From the NCBI RefSeq assembly GCF_050303215.1, contig NZ_JBNLBH010000164.1:1-64000 (forward strand): 64,000 nt of DNA, read 5' to 3'. This DNA is from Haliangium sp050303215. Lineage in GTDB: Bacteria > Myxococcota_A > Polyangia > Haliangiales > Haliangiaceae. The notes below the pieces were generated by a model. The model was not told the DNA's origin. It searched no databases and saw only the letters and a program-made list of their open reading frames with translations. Position 1 is the first letter of the stretch. Every line of letters starts with the position of its first letter. The translations under genes were made by a program, and so were the position numbers. Shown in pieces: positions 43,781 through 55,450 of the stretch.

Positions 43781-44625
43781 CGAGCGAGATCATCCACCTG
43801 GCCGCGGTCCAATCGGCCTTTGTTGACGATGTGTCCAAGAACGTCGCGCGCATGACCGAGCTGGTGCGCGAGGCCGCCGCCCAGGGGGCCCAGGTCATCC
43901 TGATGCCCGAGCTGTTCGAGGGCCGCTACTTCCCCTGCGGCCAGCGCGAGGAGGACTTCGCCCGCGCCCGGCCCGCGGCCGAGCACCCCACGATCGGCCA
44001 CTTCTCGGCCCTGGCGGCCGAGCTGGGCGTGGTCCTACCGGTGTCCTTCTTCGAGCGCGAGGGGCCCTGCTACTACAACAGCATCGCGATCGTGGACGCG
44101 GACGGGCGGGTCCTGGGGGTGTACCGCAAGGCCCACATCCCGGACGGGCCGGGGTATCAGGAGAAGTTCTACTTCCGACCTGGGAATACCGGGTTTCGGG
44201 CCTTCTCGACCCGCTTTGGCTGCATCGGGGTGGCCATCTGCTGGGACCAGTGGTTCCCCGAGGCGGCCCGGGCCATGGCCCTGGCCGGGGCCGACGTGCT
44301 GCTGTACCCGACCGCTATCGGCAGCGAGCCCGAGGCCCCTGAGCTGGACAGCCAGGGGCCGTGGCAGCGGGCCATGCTTGGACATGCGGTCTGCAACGTG
44401 GTCGGCGTGGTCGCGGCCAACCGCGTCGGCGACGAGGGGCTGGTGCAGTTCTACGGCCACTCGTTCATCGCCGACCACCAGGGCCGAGTCGTGGGTGAGC
44501 TGGGCGGCGCCGAGGACGGCGTGGTCACGGCCGCGCTCGATCTGGCCGAGATCCGGCGTTACCGGGCCGGTTGGGGCTTCTTCCGCGACCGGCGCCCGGA
44601 CCTGTACGGCCCCCTGCTCGAGTGA
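43777..44625 (+). CDS. aguB: N-carbamoylputrescine amidase
   Basis: A 282-residue nitrilase-superfamily enzyme converting N-carbamoylputrescine to putrescine, CO2 and ammonia. The catalytic triad is visible as Glu in LMPELFE, Lys in YRKAHIP and Cys in ICWDQWFPE. Length matches plant and bacterial AguB. The start ATG overlaps the aguA stop by 4 bp (43777-43780), giving a two-gene putrescine operon, the route used where ornithine decarboxylase is absent. No arginine decarboxylase is in the window. Confidence 0.93.
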
Positions 44626-44683
44626 TGGGCGCGGGGCCGCCGGTGACCATCGACCTCCCGGCGCGGTGGCGGAGCACCGACGC

Positions 44684-47600
44684 TCAGCCGCCGTCGCCGT
44701 TGGCGAGGCGCTGCAGCGCGGCGACGATGTCCTCGGGCATGACCGGCTTGATCAGGTGTTCGTCGAAGCCGGCCTCGATGACCGCGCGGCGGTCGTCCTC
44801 GCGGCCGTAGCCGGTGAGCGCGATCAGGTGGATGGCGTCGGGGCCGTATTCGGTCCGCACCTGGCGCGCGACCTCGTAGCCGTCGAGGTCGGGCAAGCCG
44901 ATGTCGAGCAGGGCGACGTCGGGGAGCGTGCGGCGGATCAGCTCGAGGCCGTCGCGGCCGTTGGCGGCGTCCTCGACGTGGTAGCCGTCTTCGCGCAACA
45001 GCTCGGCCAGAGGCATGCGGATGTCGTCCTGGTCCTCGACCAAGACCAAGCGCAGGGGGCGGTGGTGGTCGGCGCTGGTCGGTGCGTCTCTGGTGATGGG
45101 AGCAGGGGCGACGGGCACGCGGAGGAAGAAGGTGCTGCCGTGGCCCGGGCCATCGCTGTGCGCTTGGATGCTGCCGCCGTGCATCTCGACCAGGTTGCGG
45201 ACCAGGGTCAGGCCCACCCCCAGGCCGCCGTGACTGCGCTCGAGGGTGTGGTCGCCCTGGATGAACATGTCGAAGATGTGGTCCAACTCGGCGGCGTCGA
45301 TGCCGCGTCCGTTGTCCTCGACCTGGAGCAGGGCCACGCCGTCCTCAGTAGTCAGCTCGACCGCGATGCGGCCTTGGTCAGGGGTGTACTTGATGGCGTT
45401 GCCGATCAGGTTCTCGACCATCTGGAGCATGCGTGCGGTGTCGGCGTCGACCCACACCGGCTGGTCCGGGACCCGCACCTCGAGCTGGTGCTGATGGCTC
45501 TCGGACGCGGCCCGGAGGGCCTCGACGGCGTCCTGGACCAACCGCCGGAGGTCGATGACTTTGCGCTGGAGCGTGATCTTGCCGTGGGTGATGCGGGACA
45601 GGTCGAGCAGGTCGTCGAGCAGGCGCGCCATGTGTTGGCTCTGGCGCGTGACCATGGCCAGGGAGGGTTCGATGCTGGGCTCGCTGGGCAGCCGGCGCCG
45701 AATCAGGCCAATGGCGTTCATGACCGCGCTGAGCGGATTGCGCAGCTCGTGCGAGAGGATGGCCAGGAATCGGTCGCGCTGGTCGACCTGTTCGCGCAGG
45801 GCCTTCTCCCAGCGCTTGATCGAAGATAGGTCGATGAGGGTGAGGACCACGCCGGCGATCGCGCCCCGGTAGGGGACGATGCGCATCAGGTAGGGATCGC
45901 CTTTCTTGGTGCTGACCTCGATCTCGTGGCGCACGTGATGGTCGAGGGTCGCGTTCAGGCGGTCGGTGAGGCCGTCGAGCTCGATGGTGTGGGCGAAGCT
46001 GTCGATGCGGCGGCCGATGTCGCTGGGCAGGAGGTTGAACACCTCGGCCATGCTGGGGGTGACCTTGCGGATGCACAGGTTGTCGTCGAGGAAGAGGGTG
46101 TGGACCTCGGTGCTGAGCAAGAGGTTGCTCATGTCGTCGCTGAGCTCGGTCAGCTCGTCGATCTTCTTCTGGTACTCGGTGTTGACCGTGTACAGCTCCT
46201 CGTTGACGGAGTGCAGCTCCTCGTTGGTGGACTGGAGCTCCTCGTTGGCGGCCAGGAGCTCCTCGTTGGTGGACTGGAGCTCCTCGTTGGAGGACTCGAG
46301 CTCCTCGATGGTGGCCTGGAGGTTCTCTTTGGTATGGAGCAGCTCCTGTTCGAGGGCCTCGAGGCGCTGGTGCGAGGCCTCGTGCAGGTCCATGGGCTCG
46401 ATGGGAGCGCTCGGGCTCGGGACCTCCACGGCGGCGTCCGCGAGTGACACCAGGAAGGTGGTCTGGCCCATGCGTTCGGGCGACACCGGGGTGACGCTGA
46501 GGTTGAGGGCGCGTGGGCCGGGCTCGACCCGAATGCCGGAGAAGGACACCGGGGTGTGGACCCGGGCCGCGCGGTGGAGCGCGCCCGCGACCGCGAGCTT
46601 GAGCTCGCCGTCGAGCATGTCGAGCAGGCTCAGGGACGGCCGTCCGCGGGGCAAGCGCAGGAAGCTGGCGATGTCGCCGAAGCTGTGCACGATCTGGTGG
46701 TTCGAGGTGACCAGCACGCTGGGGGGGAGGATGCCGTCGAGCAGCGACCCGAACACGGGGAGCAGGTTGAGCTCATCGGGGGGGCGGCTCTTTTCGCCGC
46801 GCGAGCTCAGCAGGCTTGGCAGCGCTCCGGCCAGGGGCGTGCGCAGGCCGGGCAGCAGGTGCACGTCGCGGCGCTTGCGATAGATGCGCCAGTGCTGATC
46901 GACGACGTCGAACTCTTCGGACACGTCGCCGGGGCTCTCGCTCGGCCCCAAGAACAGCACCCCGTCGGTGCGCAGGCCGAAGTGGAACAGCGACAGGACC
47001 TTCTTCTGCGAGGATGGCTGCAGGTAGATGAGCAGGTTGCGGCAGGAGATGACGTCGAGCTTGGTGAAGGGGGCGTCGCGGATGAGGTTGTGGGGGGCGA
47101 ACACGATCATCTGGCGCAGCGCGTTCGACACCTTGTAGCCGCCCTCGACAGGGGTGAAGAAGCGCTCCATGCGCTCCTGGCTCACGCCGGTGAGGCAGTC
47201 GGGGGGGTAGATCCCGACGCTGGCGACCTTGAGCGAGGGGCGGTAGACGTCGGTGGCGAAGATTTTGATGTCGAGCGGGGCGTTGCGGCGGCTGCACTGC
47301 TCGGACAGGAGAATGGCCAACGAGTAGGCCTCCTCGCCGGTGGCGCAGCCGGCCACCCAGGCCCTGAGCTGGCCGCCGCGGGGTGGCCAGCTCACGAGCT
47401 CGGGCAGCACGTTGTTCTCGAGCGAGCGGAACGCGGCCTTGTCGCGGAAGAACTCGGTGACCCCGATGAGGAGGTCTTGGTACAAGGCGTCGAGCTCGGT
47501 GCGGTCGCTGCGCAGGCGCTCGATGTACTCGCTGAGATCGGCCGAACGGTTGAGCTGTAGCCGGCGTTCGGTGCGGCGGGTGATGGTGCTGGGCTTGTAG

Positions 47601-48391
47601 CAGGTGAAGTCGATGCCGTAGCCCTCGCGCAACAGCTCGAGCACCGCCTGCATGCCGCCTTCCTTGACCGCCTCGGAGTCGTCGCCGTGGGTGGGTAGCA
47701 CCCCGGTGCCGGCCAGGTGGCGCAGGAGCGCGGCCGGGATCTCTTCGGGGGGCAGAATGAGGTCGACCGCGCCGGTCTGGATGGCGCTCTTGGGCATGCC
47801 GTCGAACTTGGCCGAGTTCTCGCTCTGCACCACCACCAGGCCGCCGGCGGCCTGCACCGCCCGGACCCCGCGCGAGCCGTCCGAGCCGGTGCCGGAGAGC
47901 ACGATGGCCACGGCCCGGCTGCCGACGTCCTGGGCCAGCGAGCGCAGGAACAGGTCGATGGGCAGAGTGAGCTCCTGGCTGCGCTCCTTGAGCAGCAGGC
48001 GGCCGCCGGAGATGATCATCTCGTGGTTGGGCGGCATGAGGTAGATGGTGTTGGGCGCGATCGGCTCGTCGTGAGCGGCGGTGCGGATGTGCAGGTGGGT
48101 CCAGCGTCCCAGCAGCTCGGCCATCTGGCTCTTGAAGTCGGGCGACAGGTGCTGCACGACCACGAAGGCCATGCCGGTGTCGGTGGGCATGCCGCCGAAG
48201 AGGTGCTCGAGGGCCTCGAGCCCGCCGGCCGACGCGCCCACGCCAACCACGTACGCGGGCTCGGGCACGGCTACCTCGGCAGAGCCGGGGTCGTCAACGG
48301 CGTCGGGGGGCGTGGCGGGGGTTTGCTCGTCGGGGGTGGGCATGGTCGTGGACGGTGAGGCCGAGGGGGTCGGGGATCTGCTATCGCTCAT
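44684..48391 (-). CDS. CheB-CheR fusion with PAS, hybrid histidine kinase and receiver
   Basis: A 1,235-residue soluble signalling protein. The N-terminal CheB-type methylesterase (about 45-230) has GASAGGLEAL with the Ser, a His in VVQHLSPD and SGTGSDG with the Asp. The CheR methyltransferase (about 245-520) has WVAGCATGEEAYSLAILLSE and the expected SAM-binding strands. A long coiled coil (about 690-755) with nine-residue EEL(Q/H)STN repeats separates these from a PAS domain. HisKA (ILSHELRNPLSAVMNAIG), a HATPase with GRGIDAAELDHIF and GGLGVGLTLV, and a C-terminal receiver (LLDIGLPDLDGYE, KP near the end) complete it. It could modify chemoreceptors and signal through its own phosphorelay. 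The start is the ATG at 48391. Confidence 0.9.
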   Translation of the reverse strand: MSDSRSPTPSASPSTTMPTPDEQTPATPPDAVDDPGSAEVAVPEPAYVVGVGASAGGLEALEHLFGGMPTDTGMAFVVVQHLSPDFKSQMAELLGRWTHLHIRTAAHDEPIAPNTIYLMPPNHEMIISGGRLLLKERSQELTLPIDLFLRSLAQDVGSRAVAIVLSGTGSDGSRGVRAVQAAGGLVVVQSENSAKFDGMPKSAIQTGAVDLILPPEEIPAALLRHLAGTGVLPTHGDDSEAVKEGGMQAVLELLREGYGIDFTCYKPSTITRRTERRLQLNRSADLSEYIERLRSDRTELDALYQDLLIGVTEFFRDKAAFRSLENNVLPELVSWPPRGGQLRAWVAGCATGEEAYSLAILLSEQCSRRNAPLDIKIFATDVYRPSLKVASVGIYPPDCLTGVSQERMERFFTPVEGGYKVSNALRQMIVFAPHNLIRDAPFTKLDVISCRNLLIYLQPSSQKKVLSLFHFGLRTDGVLFLGPSESPGDVSEEFDVVDQHWRIYRKRRDVHLLPGLRTPLAGALPSLLSSRGEKSRPPDELNLLPVFGSLLDGILPPSVLVTSNHQIVHSFGDIASFLRLPRGRPSLSLLDMLDGELKLAVAGALHRAARVHTPVSFSGIRVEPGPRALNLSVTPVSPERMGQTTFLVSLADAAVEVPSPSAPIEPMDLHEASHQRLEALEQELLHTKENLQATIEELESSNEELQSTNEELLAANEELQSTNEELHSVNEELYTVNTEYQKKIDELTELSDDMSNLLLSTEVHTLFLDDNLCIRKVTPSMAEVFNLLPSDIGRRIDSFAHTIELDGLTDRLNATLDHHVRHEIEVSTKKGDPYLMRIVPYRGAIAGVVLTLIDLSSIKRWEKALREQVDQRDRFLAILSHELRNPLSAVMNAIGLIRRRLPSEPSIEPSLAMVTRQSQHMARLLDDLLDLSRITHGKITLQRKVIDLRRLVQDAVEALRAASESHQHQLEVRVPDQPVWVDADTARMLQMVENLIGNAIKYTPDQGRIAVELTTEDGVALLQVEDNGRGIDAAELDHIFDMFIQGDHTLERSHGGLGVGLTLVRNLVEMHGGSIQAHSDGPGHGSTFFLRVPVAPAPITRDAPTSADHHRPLRLVLVEDQDDIRMPLAELLREDGYHVEDAANGRDGLELIRRTLPDVALLDIGLPDLDGYEVARQVRTEYGPDAIHLIALTGYGREDDRRAVIEAGFDEHLIKPVMPEDIVAALQRLANGDGG

Positions 48392-48480
48392 GGGAGGCGG
48401 GCATGGTACCCGCAGGGGAGGTCAATGGGATTGAGGATCATCGGCGCTGCCGACGAACGAGACAACCCCGAGAGCGAGTC

Positions 48481-49588
48481 TCACTCTGGCTCGGGGTCTT
48501 CGCGACCCGAGCGCCGTGGGCGGCCCCGGAGGCGGGCCCAAAAGCCGCGAGCCGGTGCCGCCGGGGTCGGTGGCTCGGCGGAGGGCGTGGGCGAGGGAGT
48601 GGGCGGCGGTGCGACGGCCTGCTCCGCGCGATGGTGGATCTCGGTGACGGTGACGGTGCGGTCGAGGACGGGCTCGTCCTGGCCAGGCCCGGCGGCTGCG
48701 TCGAGCCTCTCGCACACCCACGCTCCCAACTCGGGCGGTCCTACCACGGGGTGGGCGCGTCGAGCCTCGGCCAGGGCCCGGCGCAGGTCGCGCCCGCTCG
48801 ACCAGCGCGCGCTCGGGTGGCGCGCCAGGCAGCGCAGGGCGATGGCGCGTACATCTGCGGGTAGGTCGGTGAGGGGCGGTGGCTCGGCGGCCTTGATTCG
48901 CTCCATGGTGGCGAACACGCCGTCGCCATCGAAGGGGCGGCGGCCGCTGAGTAGCTCGACCAGGGTGACGCCGAGGCCAAACTGGTCGCTGGAGGGGGTG
49001 AGGGGCGCGCCCGCGATCTGCTCGGGCGACATGTACGCGTACTTGCCTTTGCGGGCGTTGGCCAAGGTGGCCTCGGCCAGGAGGGTGGCCTTGGCGATAC
49101 CGAAGTCGCACAGCTTCACCTCGCCGGCGCGCGATACGAGGATGTTCGAAGGGCTCACGTCGCGGTGGACCAGGCCCAGTGGACGGCCTTGGTCGTCGGT
49201 GCGGGTGTGCACGTACTCGAGGGCGAGGGCGAGTTCTTCGGCGATGAGGAGGGCCAGCGGCTCGGGTGGTGTGTCCGCGCGCAGGAGTTGGGCCAGGTCG
49301 GCCCCATCGACGAACTCCATGCACACCCAGTAGGTGCCGCGGTCGATGCCCAACTCGTGCACCGTGACCAGGTTGCGGTGGTCGAGGCGAGCGCCCAGTC
49401 GGGCCTCTTCGATGAGGATGCGCTCGCGCTCGGGGATGCCGCGGTGTTCGGGCTTGATGGTCTTGATGGCGACGTTCTTCTCGAAGCCGCTCGCGCCGTG
49501 ACCGCGGGCCAGATACACTTCGGCCATGCCACCGGCGCCGAGCCGGCGGACGATCTTGTAGCGGCCGAGCTGTCGCACGTCCTCGTCC

Positions 49589-49590
<2 letters not shown>
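48481..49590 (-). CDS. Ser/Thr protein kinase, cytosolic, with HRDVSPSN variant
   Basis: About 369 residues. The kinase domain starts almost at the N-terminus: GAGGMAEVYLARG (P-loop), ATP Lys in VAIKTI, LVHRDVSPSNILV, LCDFGIA and GKYAYMSPEQ. The catalytic-loop Lys after HRD is Ser (HRDVSPSN), a variant common among myxobacterial kinases whose activity varies. A Pro-rich linker (about 295-345) and a basic C-terminus follow, with no membrane segment. The start is the ATG at 49590, whose CAT overlaps the ATG of the sigma54 gene; an ATG at 49608 is also in frame. The head-to-head neighbour is an FHA activator, which could read phosphothreonine made by this kinase. Confidence 0.85.
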
Positions 49591-50920
<1,330 letters not shown>

Positions 50921-50952
50921 CTGAGCCGAACCCGACGCCCCAGCGTGCGGCG

Positions 50953-51696
50953 TCAACCGCTGCCGGCGACGACCACCACGGTGGTGATGTTGTCGCGGCT
51001 GCCGGCCTCGTAGGCGCGCTCGCTCAGGTGGCACGCGGCGTCCGCTGCGGAGCCGCGGGCGAGCAGCGCGGCGATGTCGTCGTCGTCGAGCGCGTCGGTG
51101 AGCCCGTCGCTGCACAGGAGGTAGCGATCGCCGGGCCGGAGCGCGTGGGTAGCGACGTCGGCCTGGGCGCAGACGCCCAGCGCGCGGGTGATGTGGTGGG
51201 CGTAGGGGAAGCTCTCCAGAGGGGGCAGGTCGCCGCCGGCGGCGCGCAGCTCTTCGTACAACGAGTGGTCGCGGGTGAGCTGCGTGAGCTGCCCGTCGCG
51301 GAGGCGGTAGAGCCGGCTGTCGCCGACATGGGCGACCACGACGTGGTCCGTGCGTACCAACATCAGGACCAGGGTAGTGCCCATGGTGGCGAGCTCTCCG
51401 GTGCGGTGCGCGGTGACCGCGTCGTGGGCCGCCCGGGTCGCGACCAGGGCCATACTCTCGGCGAAGGAGTGGCCGGGGATCTGAGCATGGGGCCATGTGG
51501 CCTCGGGGTCGGCGAGCAGGCGACGCACGAACTCGTCCAGGGCGGACACCGCCAGGCGGCTGGCGACCTGTCCGCCCTCGTGGCCGCCCATGCCGTCGGC
51601 GACGGCATAGACTCCGGCCTTGGGAGCGAGGTAGTAGGCATCTTCGTTGCGGGCGCGACGCCCGACGTGAGTGTACGCGGCACTGTGGATCTGCAT
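50953..51696 (-). CDS. PP2C-family Ser/Thr phosphatase
   Basis: A 247-residue metal-dependent phosphatase. Expected motifs: RRARNEDAYY (the RxxNED motif), ADGMGGHEGG, VAHVGDSRLYRLRDG, LCSDGLTDALDDDD and RDNITTVVV, which provide the two-metal centre. It probably reverses the action of the kinase at 48481-49590 and regulates the FHA activator. The ATG at 51696 (MQIHSAAYTHVGRRARNED) is the start; a larger open frame to 51816 would add 40 residues without similarity. It converges with the sigma54 activator, with 32 bp between their ends. Confidence 0.88.
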   Translation of the reverse strand: MQIHSAAYTHVGRRARNEDAYYLAPKAGVYAVADGMGGHEGGQVASRLAVSALDEFVRRLLADPEATWPHAQIPGHSFAESMALVATRAAHDAVTAHRTGELATMGTTLVLMLVRTDHVVVAHVGDSRLYRLRDGQLTQLTRDHSLYEELRAAGGDLPPLESFPYAHHITRALGVCAQADVATHALRPGDRYLLCSDGLTDALDDDDIAALLARGSAADAACHLSERAYEAGSRDNITTVVVVAGSG

Positions 51697-51828
51697 GCCC
51701 CGATGCAGAGCGAAGCCCGTGCCGCGCCAACCCCGCGAGGTCATAGGGCCGGCTGGGGTCGAAGTGCCCCACCCGCGGCCGCCGCCGGCGCTCGGGCTGG
51801 GGTAGATGTGCTCCACGCCGGAGCCGGC

Positions 51829-52188
51829 TCAGGACTTGGGGATGTCGAGCTTGACCGGCCGATCGACCTCCTTGACCTGCGCGCTCACGCGCATCTCGAC
51901 CGAGGCGGCCTGCTCGCTCATGGGCGGCTTGACGTAGACGTTGTTGGAGAAGCTCACCTGACCGTCGACCATGTAGTCGAGATCGACGTAGCTGTCCTCG
52001 CGCTTGACCACACGGCCCTCAGCGCTGCGGACGGTGTACTCGACGGCGACGCGCTCGTAGCGCAGCGCGGGGTGCAAGGCGATCTCGCCTTGGATCTCGA
52101 CCGCGAGGTCGCCGTCGGAGTCGAGCCGGGAGCGGATGCTGACGGTCTCGGGTCGGAGGTGGACGGAGGAGGTTCGATCTTCACTCAT
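51829..52188 (-). CDS. Small hypothetical protein
   Basis: A 119-residue soluble protein with a regular strand pattern (VSIRSRLDSDGDLAVEIQGE, then VAVEYTVRSAEGRVVKREDS and VEMRVSAQVKEVDRPVKLDI), a likely single beta-sandwich. No family is recognised. It overlaps the preceding membrane-protein gene by 8 bp and is therefore probably co-translated with it. The start is the ATG at 52188 with AAGGAA 7-11 bases upstream. Confidence 0.6.
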   Translation of the reverse strand: MSEDRTSSVHLRPETVSIRSRLDSDGDLAVEIQGEIALHPALRYERVAVEYTVRSAEGRVVKREDSYVDLDYMVDGQVSFSNNVYVKPPMSEQAASVEMRVSAQVKEVDRPVKLDIPKS

Positions 52189-52513
52189 CGTAGTGTTCCT
52201 TGTGTCGGAGGGTTGGCGCCGAGGGCCAGATGTGTAGGTACCAGTAGATGGGCATCGTGAGCATGCCACCCATGACCAGCAGGATGGCCCACAGCAGACG
52301 CTCGTTGCTGGGCATTGGAGATCGCAGGGCGTGGACGAGGTAGTACGCCAGCAGGCCAAAGGTCAGCAGCATGGTGGCTCCGTGAACCGTGAACAGCAGG
52401 TCCATGGGGATGGCTTCCATGGGCGTGAGCACGATGCTGGCGATGAACAGCACCATGTAGACGAGAGGCCACGCAGTGAGGGTTCCGAGGAGGAGGTGGC
52501 GCGATGATCTCAT
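52181..52513 (-). CDS. Small integral membrane protein
   Basis: A 110-residue protein with three to four hydrophobic helices: LLLGTLTAWPLVYMVLFIAS, AIPMDLLFTVHGATMLLTFG, LLWAILLVMGGMLTMPIYWY. The last helix ends in MPIYWYLHI, seen in PLD-nuclease-N-like small membrane proteins, but I do not assign a family. The start is the ATG at 52513; the frame is open upstream. Its last 8 bases overlap the downstream gene. Confidence 0.65.
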   Translation of the reverse strand: MRSSRHLLLGTLTAWPLVYMVLFIASIVLTPMEAIPMDLLFTVHGATMLLTFGLLAYYLVHALRSPMPSNERLLWAILLVMGGMLTMPIYWYLHIWPSAPTLRHKEHYDE

Positions 52514-52828
52514 GCAGGCTCCGTAGGTCGAAGGGAGTGGGGGGCGAGCTGTCGTGCCCACTCCAATGCGCGCGCCGTGCCAGCCGGCCGACGCCGGTGA
52601 CACGGGCGATGGCGGTTGCCGTGCTGCGGTCAGTGGAGATTTTTGCCGGGGTAACATGCCGCAGCGCCCAGGTTTTCCGCGCGGCATTGGTTCGGCCGAC
52701 CCTGCGAATGAGCGGCGGGCTCGGGGCGCGGGCGGCCCCGGTTCCGGCCCCGGTTTCGGCAGTGGTTGTCAGCGGGGTGTTCGTATTTTCGCTGCAATGA
52801 GGGTCCGCGATGCGGCATTCTGAAACAG

Positions 52829-55450
52829 ATGGAACATCTGTCATGGTCGTGGATTCATGGTGAGCTCGTCTGGATGTCGCTGCTCGGGCTGTTCCTCGGG
52901 GTTGGGGTGTGGCGGGCGCTGGGAGCGCCGCGGCGGCGCGGGCGAGCCTACTTTGCGCGTCAGCTCGCGAACCTGCGCAGGGCGCTGGGGCTGTCGGCGC
53001 GGCGGCCGGTGCTGCACGTGGAGCACCTGGCCGACGGCGAGCTGCAGGTCCTCATGGGTCGTTTGCGCGCCGATGGTCAAGGTTGCGAGAGCTACGACGG
53101 GGAGGCCGCGGTGGCGGCGTCTACGGTCGAGTGTCCGCTGAGCGAGATCGACCGAGACAGCTATGATCGCGACCGGGTGTCGCTGCGGCGCCGGGCGCGC
53201 CGGCTGGTGCTCGAGCTGGACGGCGGCGAGGTGGCCCTGGAGGGCGAGCTGGAGGTGTTGGTGGGGGCCCGCCAGCACCACCCGCGCAAGCGCCTGCACG
53301 GCTTGCCGCGGGCGCTGTGTGAGCGGGTGGTCCGAGACCGGCCGCCTTGGCTGGATCCGAGCTCGGTGCTGCGCGAGCCGCCCGTGATCCGCAACCTCAT
53401 GGGCGGCGAGACCGTGATCGTGGCCGGCCGCGTGGTCGCCGACGGCGCCGGCGAGGGCCGCGCTCAGAGCGCGCCCGGGGTGCCCTACCGCGATCCGGTG
53501 CCGTCACGCTGGACCATGACCCCGTCCTCGGTCTCGCCCGTCGGGGACGCGACCGCGCCGGCGGTGTTTGCGCTCTACGCGGGGACCCCGGCGATTCCGC
53601 TGTCCCCGGTGGTGCGTTTCGGGCTCGGGCCGCTGGCCTGGGCGGCTGCGGGGCTCATGCTCATGGCCGCGATCGGCGGCCTGTCGCTGCGGTTGGCGGT
53701 ACAGAGCGATCTGGTTCCAGACCAGCGCGGCGCCAACACGCTGGCCCTGCGCCACGTCGAACTACCGGTGCGGGCGCCGGCGTTGGCGGTGGCTGCGACC
53801 ATGCCGTTCCACCGTGCCCAGGCGCTGGAGCTCCTGGCCGAGGGCTTGAGCGAGACCCCGTTGAGGGGGCGCGCCATCGTCGAGGCCCGGGTCGCGGTCG
53901 AGTACCTGGCCGGTGACTGCGCGGCCGCGGCAGGTTTGCTGTGGGAGCACCAGCAGCCGCAGCGGGCGGCGGAGCTGGCGGCGCGCTGCCTCGATACGAG
54001 CGACGGCGATGACGCGGCCCGACAGGTCATCGGCCTGGCGTGGATGGACCTGGGCCACTACGCTCGTGCCAGCGCGGCATTCGCGGTGCTCGCCCGCGAC
54101 CACGTCGGGCGGGCCGACGCTGACGACGAGCGGGCGGCGTCGGCGCTCGCGTTCAGCTACGGGACCGATGCAGCGGGCCTTCTGGATCCGGGCAGCCGCG
54201 AGGGTCTGTCGGTCCAGGCCGTGGCCCACGTCCTGGCTGGTGAGTGGGGTCTGGCCGAGCGCATGCTGCGGCGCCTGGCCGAGCGCCGTGACCTGGACGG
54301 CGACGACGTCGCGGCCTACGCGTGTCTGGCCGATGCCGCCGCCGAGCGCGCCGGCGCCGGCGACGATCGGGCCGGCATCGAGGCCCGGGCTCGGAGCTTC
54401 CGCAGCCCGGTGTGCACCCTGTTGGCAGCCGATCTCAGCCCCCGCCGTGAGCGCCGGACCTGGCTGCACTACGAGCGTATCCCGTGGGCGACGTTGGGCA
54501 AGGACGAGCGCGGCCGGCGGCTGCTGTACCTGCGCGAGCTGCTCGCCCGCGAACTCGAGGCCCAGGCCGGGGCGCCGGCGCGCGCCCGCGACACCGTGCG
54601 CCTGCTCTCGGCCGGCGTGCCCGGGGGCGCGACCCCATACGAGAGCCTGCCGGCGCTGGAGTCGGCTGTGCTCGAGGAGCTCTACTCCCGCTTCGACCTG
54701 GCCCGCGGCGAGCGGGTCTTGCGCATGGCCATAGCCGCCCGCGCCGCCGGTCTGGCCGCCCACATGGGGCAGCACGAGCGAGCCGCGGCGCTGCGCGAGC
54801 GGGTCATGCGCGACGCCCAGGAACTGGCCCAGAGGGCCAGTGACGCCAAGCTCTCGGCCCGGGCGGCCGCGTCGTGGCAGGCGCTGCGCGGCGACGCCTT
54901 GCTGCTCGCGGCCGTCATCCACTGGCGCGCGGACGACCTGGATGCCGCCTGGGACGCTCTCGAGCAGGCCCGTGGCGTGGCACCCGCCCCGCTCCTGGCC
55001 CGGGTCGAGAGCGTGTTGGCCTTCGAGGCCCGGCGCGAGGTGAGCGCGTCGTTGGCCGCGGTCCTCACCGGCCGCCCCCTGGTCAGCGACGAGGCCGGCG
55101 CGGGCAACGCCGACCTGGCCTGGCTGCGATCCATCGTGGCCGGGGACGGCGGTGAGCTCGCGCGCCTGGTCGAGGAGGCGCGCGTGATCCCCAACGCCGT
55201 CGGCATGCTGGCCCCGGCCGTGACCAGCGGCCACCCTCGCCTGGTCGAGCTGCTGCACTGGGGCCCGCGCCGCCTCGATCCGCGCTCCGTGGCCAGCGAG
55301 CTGTGGTACGACGGCGCGCGCGCCTTCGCGGCCGAGCGTCTGGGCGAGCACGAGCTGGCCCGGGCGGTGCGCGCGGCCGCGAGCCGTCGCTATCAGGCCC
55401 TGGCCGATCGCGACGCGGTCGTGCTGGTGTACTTGATCGAGCAGATGTAA
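52829..55450 (+). CDS. Large hypothetical membrane protein with TPR-like helical C-terminus
   Basis: An 873-residue protein. An N-terminal hydrophobic helix (WIHGELVWMSLLGLFLGVGV) and a second around residue 265-285 (PLAWAAAGLMLMAAIGGLSL) bracket a region with strands, including VIRNLMGGETVIVAGRVVADG, that resembles GIDE-like or OB-like segments. From about residue 320 it is all-helical, with TPR-like features (AVEYLAGDCAAAAGLLWEHQ; GLAWMDLGHYARASAAFAVL). No catalytic motif is visible. The start is the ATG at 52829 (MEHLSWSWIHG), with no strong ribosome site. It is divergent from the small membrane-protein operon. Function unknown. Confidence 0.6.
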   Translation: MEHLSWSWIHGELVWMSLLGLFLGVGVWRALGAPRRRGRAYFARQLANLRRALGLSARRPVLHVEHLADGELQVLMGRLRADGQGCESYDGEAAVAASTVECPLSEIDRDSYDRDRVSLRRRARRLVLELDGGEVALEGELEVLVGARQHHPRKRLHGLPRALCERVVRDRPPWLDPSSVLREPPVIRNLMGGETVIVAGRVVADGAGEGRAQSAPGVPYRDPVPSRWTMTPSSVSPVGDATAPAVFALYAGTPAIPLSPVVRFGLGPLAWAAAGLMLMAAIGGLSLRLAVQSDLVPDQRGANTLALRHVELPVRAPALAVAATMPFHRAQALELLAEGLSETPLRGRAIVEARVAVEYLAGDCAAAAGLLWEHQQPQRAAELAARCLDTSDGDDAARQVIGLAWMDLGHYARASAAFAVLARDHVGRADADDERAASALAFSYGTDAAGLLDPGSREGLSVQAVAHVLAGEWGLAERMLRRLAERRDLDGDDVAAYACLADAAAERAGAGDDRAGIEARARSFRSPVCTLLAADLSPRRERRTWLHYERIPWATLGKDERGRRLLYLRELLARELEAQAGAPARARDTVRLLSAGVPGGATPYESLPALESAVLEELYSRFDLARGERVLRMAIAARAAGLAAHMGQHERAAALRERVMRDAQELAQRASDAKLSARAAASWQALRGDALLLAAVIHWRADDLDAAWDALEQARGVAPAPLLARVESVLAFEARREVSASLAAVLTGRPLVSDEAGAGNADLAWLRSIVAGDGGELARLVEEARVIPNAVGMLAPAVTSGHPRLVELLHWGPRRLDPRSVASELWYDGARAFAAERLGEHELARAVRAAASRRYQALADRDAVVLVYLIEQM

